From Promethearchaeota archaeon (lineage in GTDB: Archaea; Asgardarchaeota; Lokiarchaeia; Sigyniarchaeales; SOKP01), in the NCBI GenBank assembly GCA_008080735.1, contig SHMW01000020.1:1-55835 (forward strand): DNA of 55,835 nucleotides. Direction: 5' to 3'. Positions 55,670-55,835 of the stretch are shown piece after piece; position 1 is the stretch's first letter, and every line of letters starts with the position of its first letter. The position numbers were made by a program, and so were the translations under genes. Under the pieces are notes generated by a model. That model did no database searches, was not told the origin of the DNA, and was given only the letters and a program-made list of their open reading frames with translations.

Positions 55670-55835
55670 TTATTTATTGCTTTGACTTTTCTTTTCTTCT
55701 TGTTCGTCCTGGAAAAAGAGACATTTTTTCATGTCGAATTCTAATTCACGTAATTTATACTTGATTTCCTTGTTATCGTAGTCATGAGAAAGGATATCTA
55801 AGATAGTGTCCTTCAATTTCTCAAGATTGTCTAGT
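55670..55835 (-). CDS. C-terminus of an unknown protein, cut by window edge
   Basis: The minus strand is open from the right edge to a TAA at 55670-55672, giving the last 54 residues of a gene that starts beyond the window. They are charged and helical (DTILDILSHDYDNKEIKYK, then LRELEFDMKKCLFFQDEQ). No family recognised. Confidence 0.6.
   Translation of the reverse strand, partial: LDNLEKLKDTILDILSHDYDNKEIKYKLRELEFDMKKCLFFQDEQEEKKSQSNK

Noticed and set aside
1..55835. tRNA, rRNA, CRISPR arrays or insertion sequences
   Set aside because: Scanning gaps by eye found no T-arm GGTTCRAATCC-like box with a matching fold, no regular repeats with spacers, and no transposase.

Overview
The window looks like a piece of an Asgard archaeal chromosome, probably Lokiarchaeia-like (inferred by eye, no search run). 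It is AT-rich. Archaeal informational genes (thermosome, archaeal/eukaryotic-type TrpRS, TATA-like boxes) sit beside eukaryote-like families: an actin-related protein followed by a profilin-like or Roadblock-like protein, three Ras/Rag/COG2229-type GTPases, a leucine-rich-repeat protein of a type I associate with Lokiarchaea, a vWA-RING-zinc-ribbon protein and an HDAC-fold protein. It also holds bacterial-type folate carbon metabolism (MetF/MetV) tied to heterodisulfide reductase. I see no rRNA, tRNA, CRISPR array or insertion sequence.

Layout. 1-5 kb: a large unknown protein running in from the left edge, an LRR protein and a degenerate GTPase-like protein. 5-8 kb: a glycosyltransferase-sulfotransferase fusion, a second sulfotransferase on the other strand, and a YjbQ protein. 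8.6-11.3 kb: a Rag-like GTPase, and divergent trpS and hisI. 11.4-16.3 kb: a three-gene redox operon. It encodes a DHCR24-like flavoprotein fused to a 2-hydroxyacyl-CoA-dehydratase-type domain, an HgdC/BadF-type ATPase activase, and a second dehydratase-like protein. 16.4-21 kb: vapBC, gene remnants, msrB, a ZIP transporter and an SDR epimerase. 21-25 kb: an Lrp regulator, the actin-like and profilin-like pair, and a thermosome subunit. 25-29.7 kb: a creatininase-family protein, TetR with an iron-sulfur flavoprotein, and a membrane methyltransferase divergent from a TrmB-type regulator, with visible operators. 29.8-36 kb: Thi4, an HDAC-like protein, a ferredoxin-nitroreductase, the vWA-RING protein and GTP-dependent PEPCK. 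36-43 kb: a cold-shock domain abutting a DEAD-box helicase that has no start codon, a ferric-reductase-like membrane protein, a membrane heparinase-II/III-like protein and a COG2229 GTPase.

43.4-50.1 kb carries a tight operon hdrA(mvhD)-hdrC-hdrB-metV-metF. It matches the gene content of the flavin-based electron-bifurcating MetFV-HdrABC-MvhD system of acetogens, and here HdrA is a 1162-residue fusion with two FAD modules and a C-terminal MvhD domain. It is followed by an Lrp regulator, a pyrrolysine-free MttB-family methyltransferase and an MFS transporter, which suggests methyl-group metabolism feeding a folate methyl branch. The right end holds a small DUF5658-like membrane protein, a tyrosine-rich micro-ORF, a broken metallo-beta-lactamase gene and the C-terminus of an unknown gene.

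The most interesting items are the shortened actin-related protein with its small neighbour, the DHCR24/dehydratase fusion system, the fused bifurcating HdrA-MvhD with MetFV, the vWA-RING protein, the HDAC-fold protein lacking its catalytic tyrosine, and several gene ruins and frameshifts.
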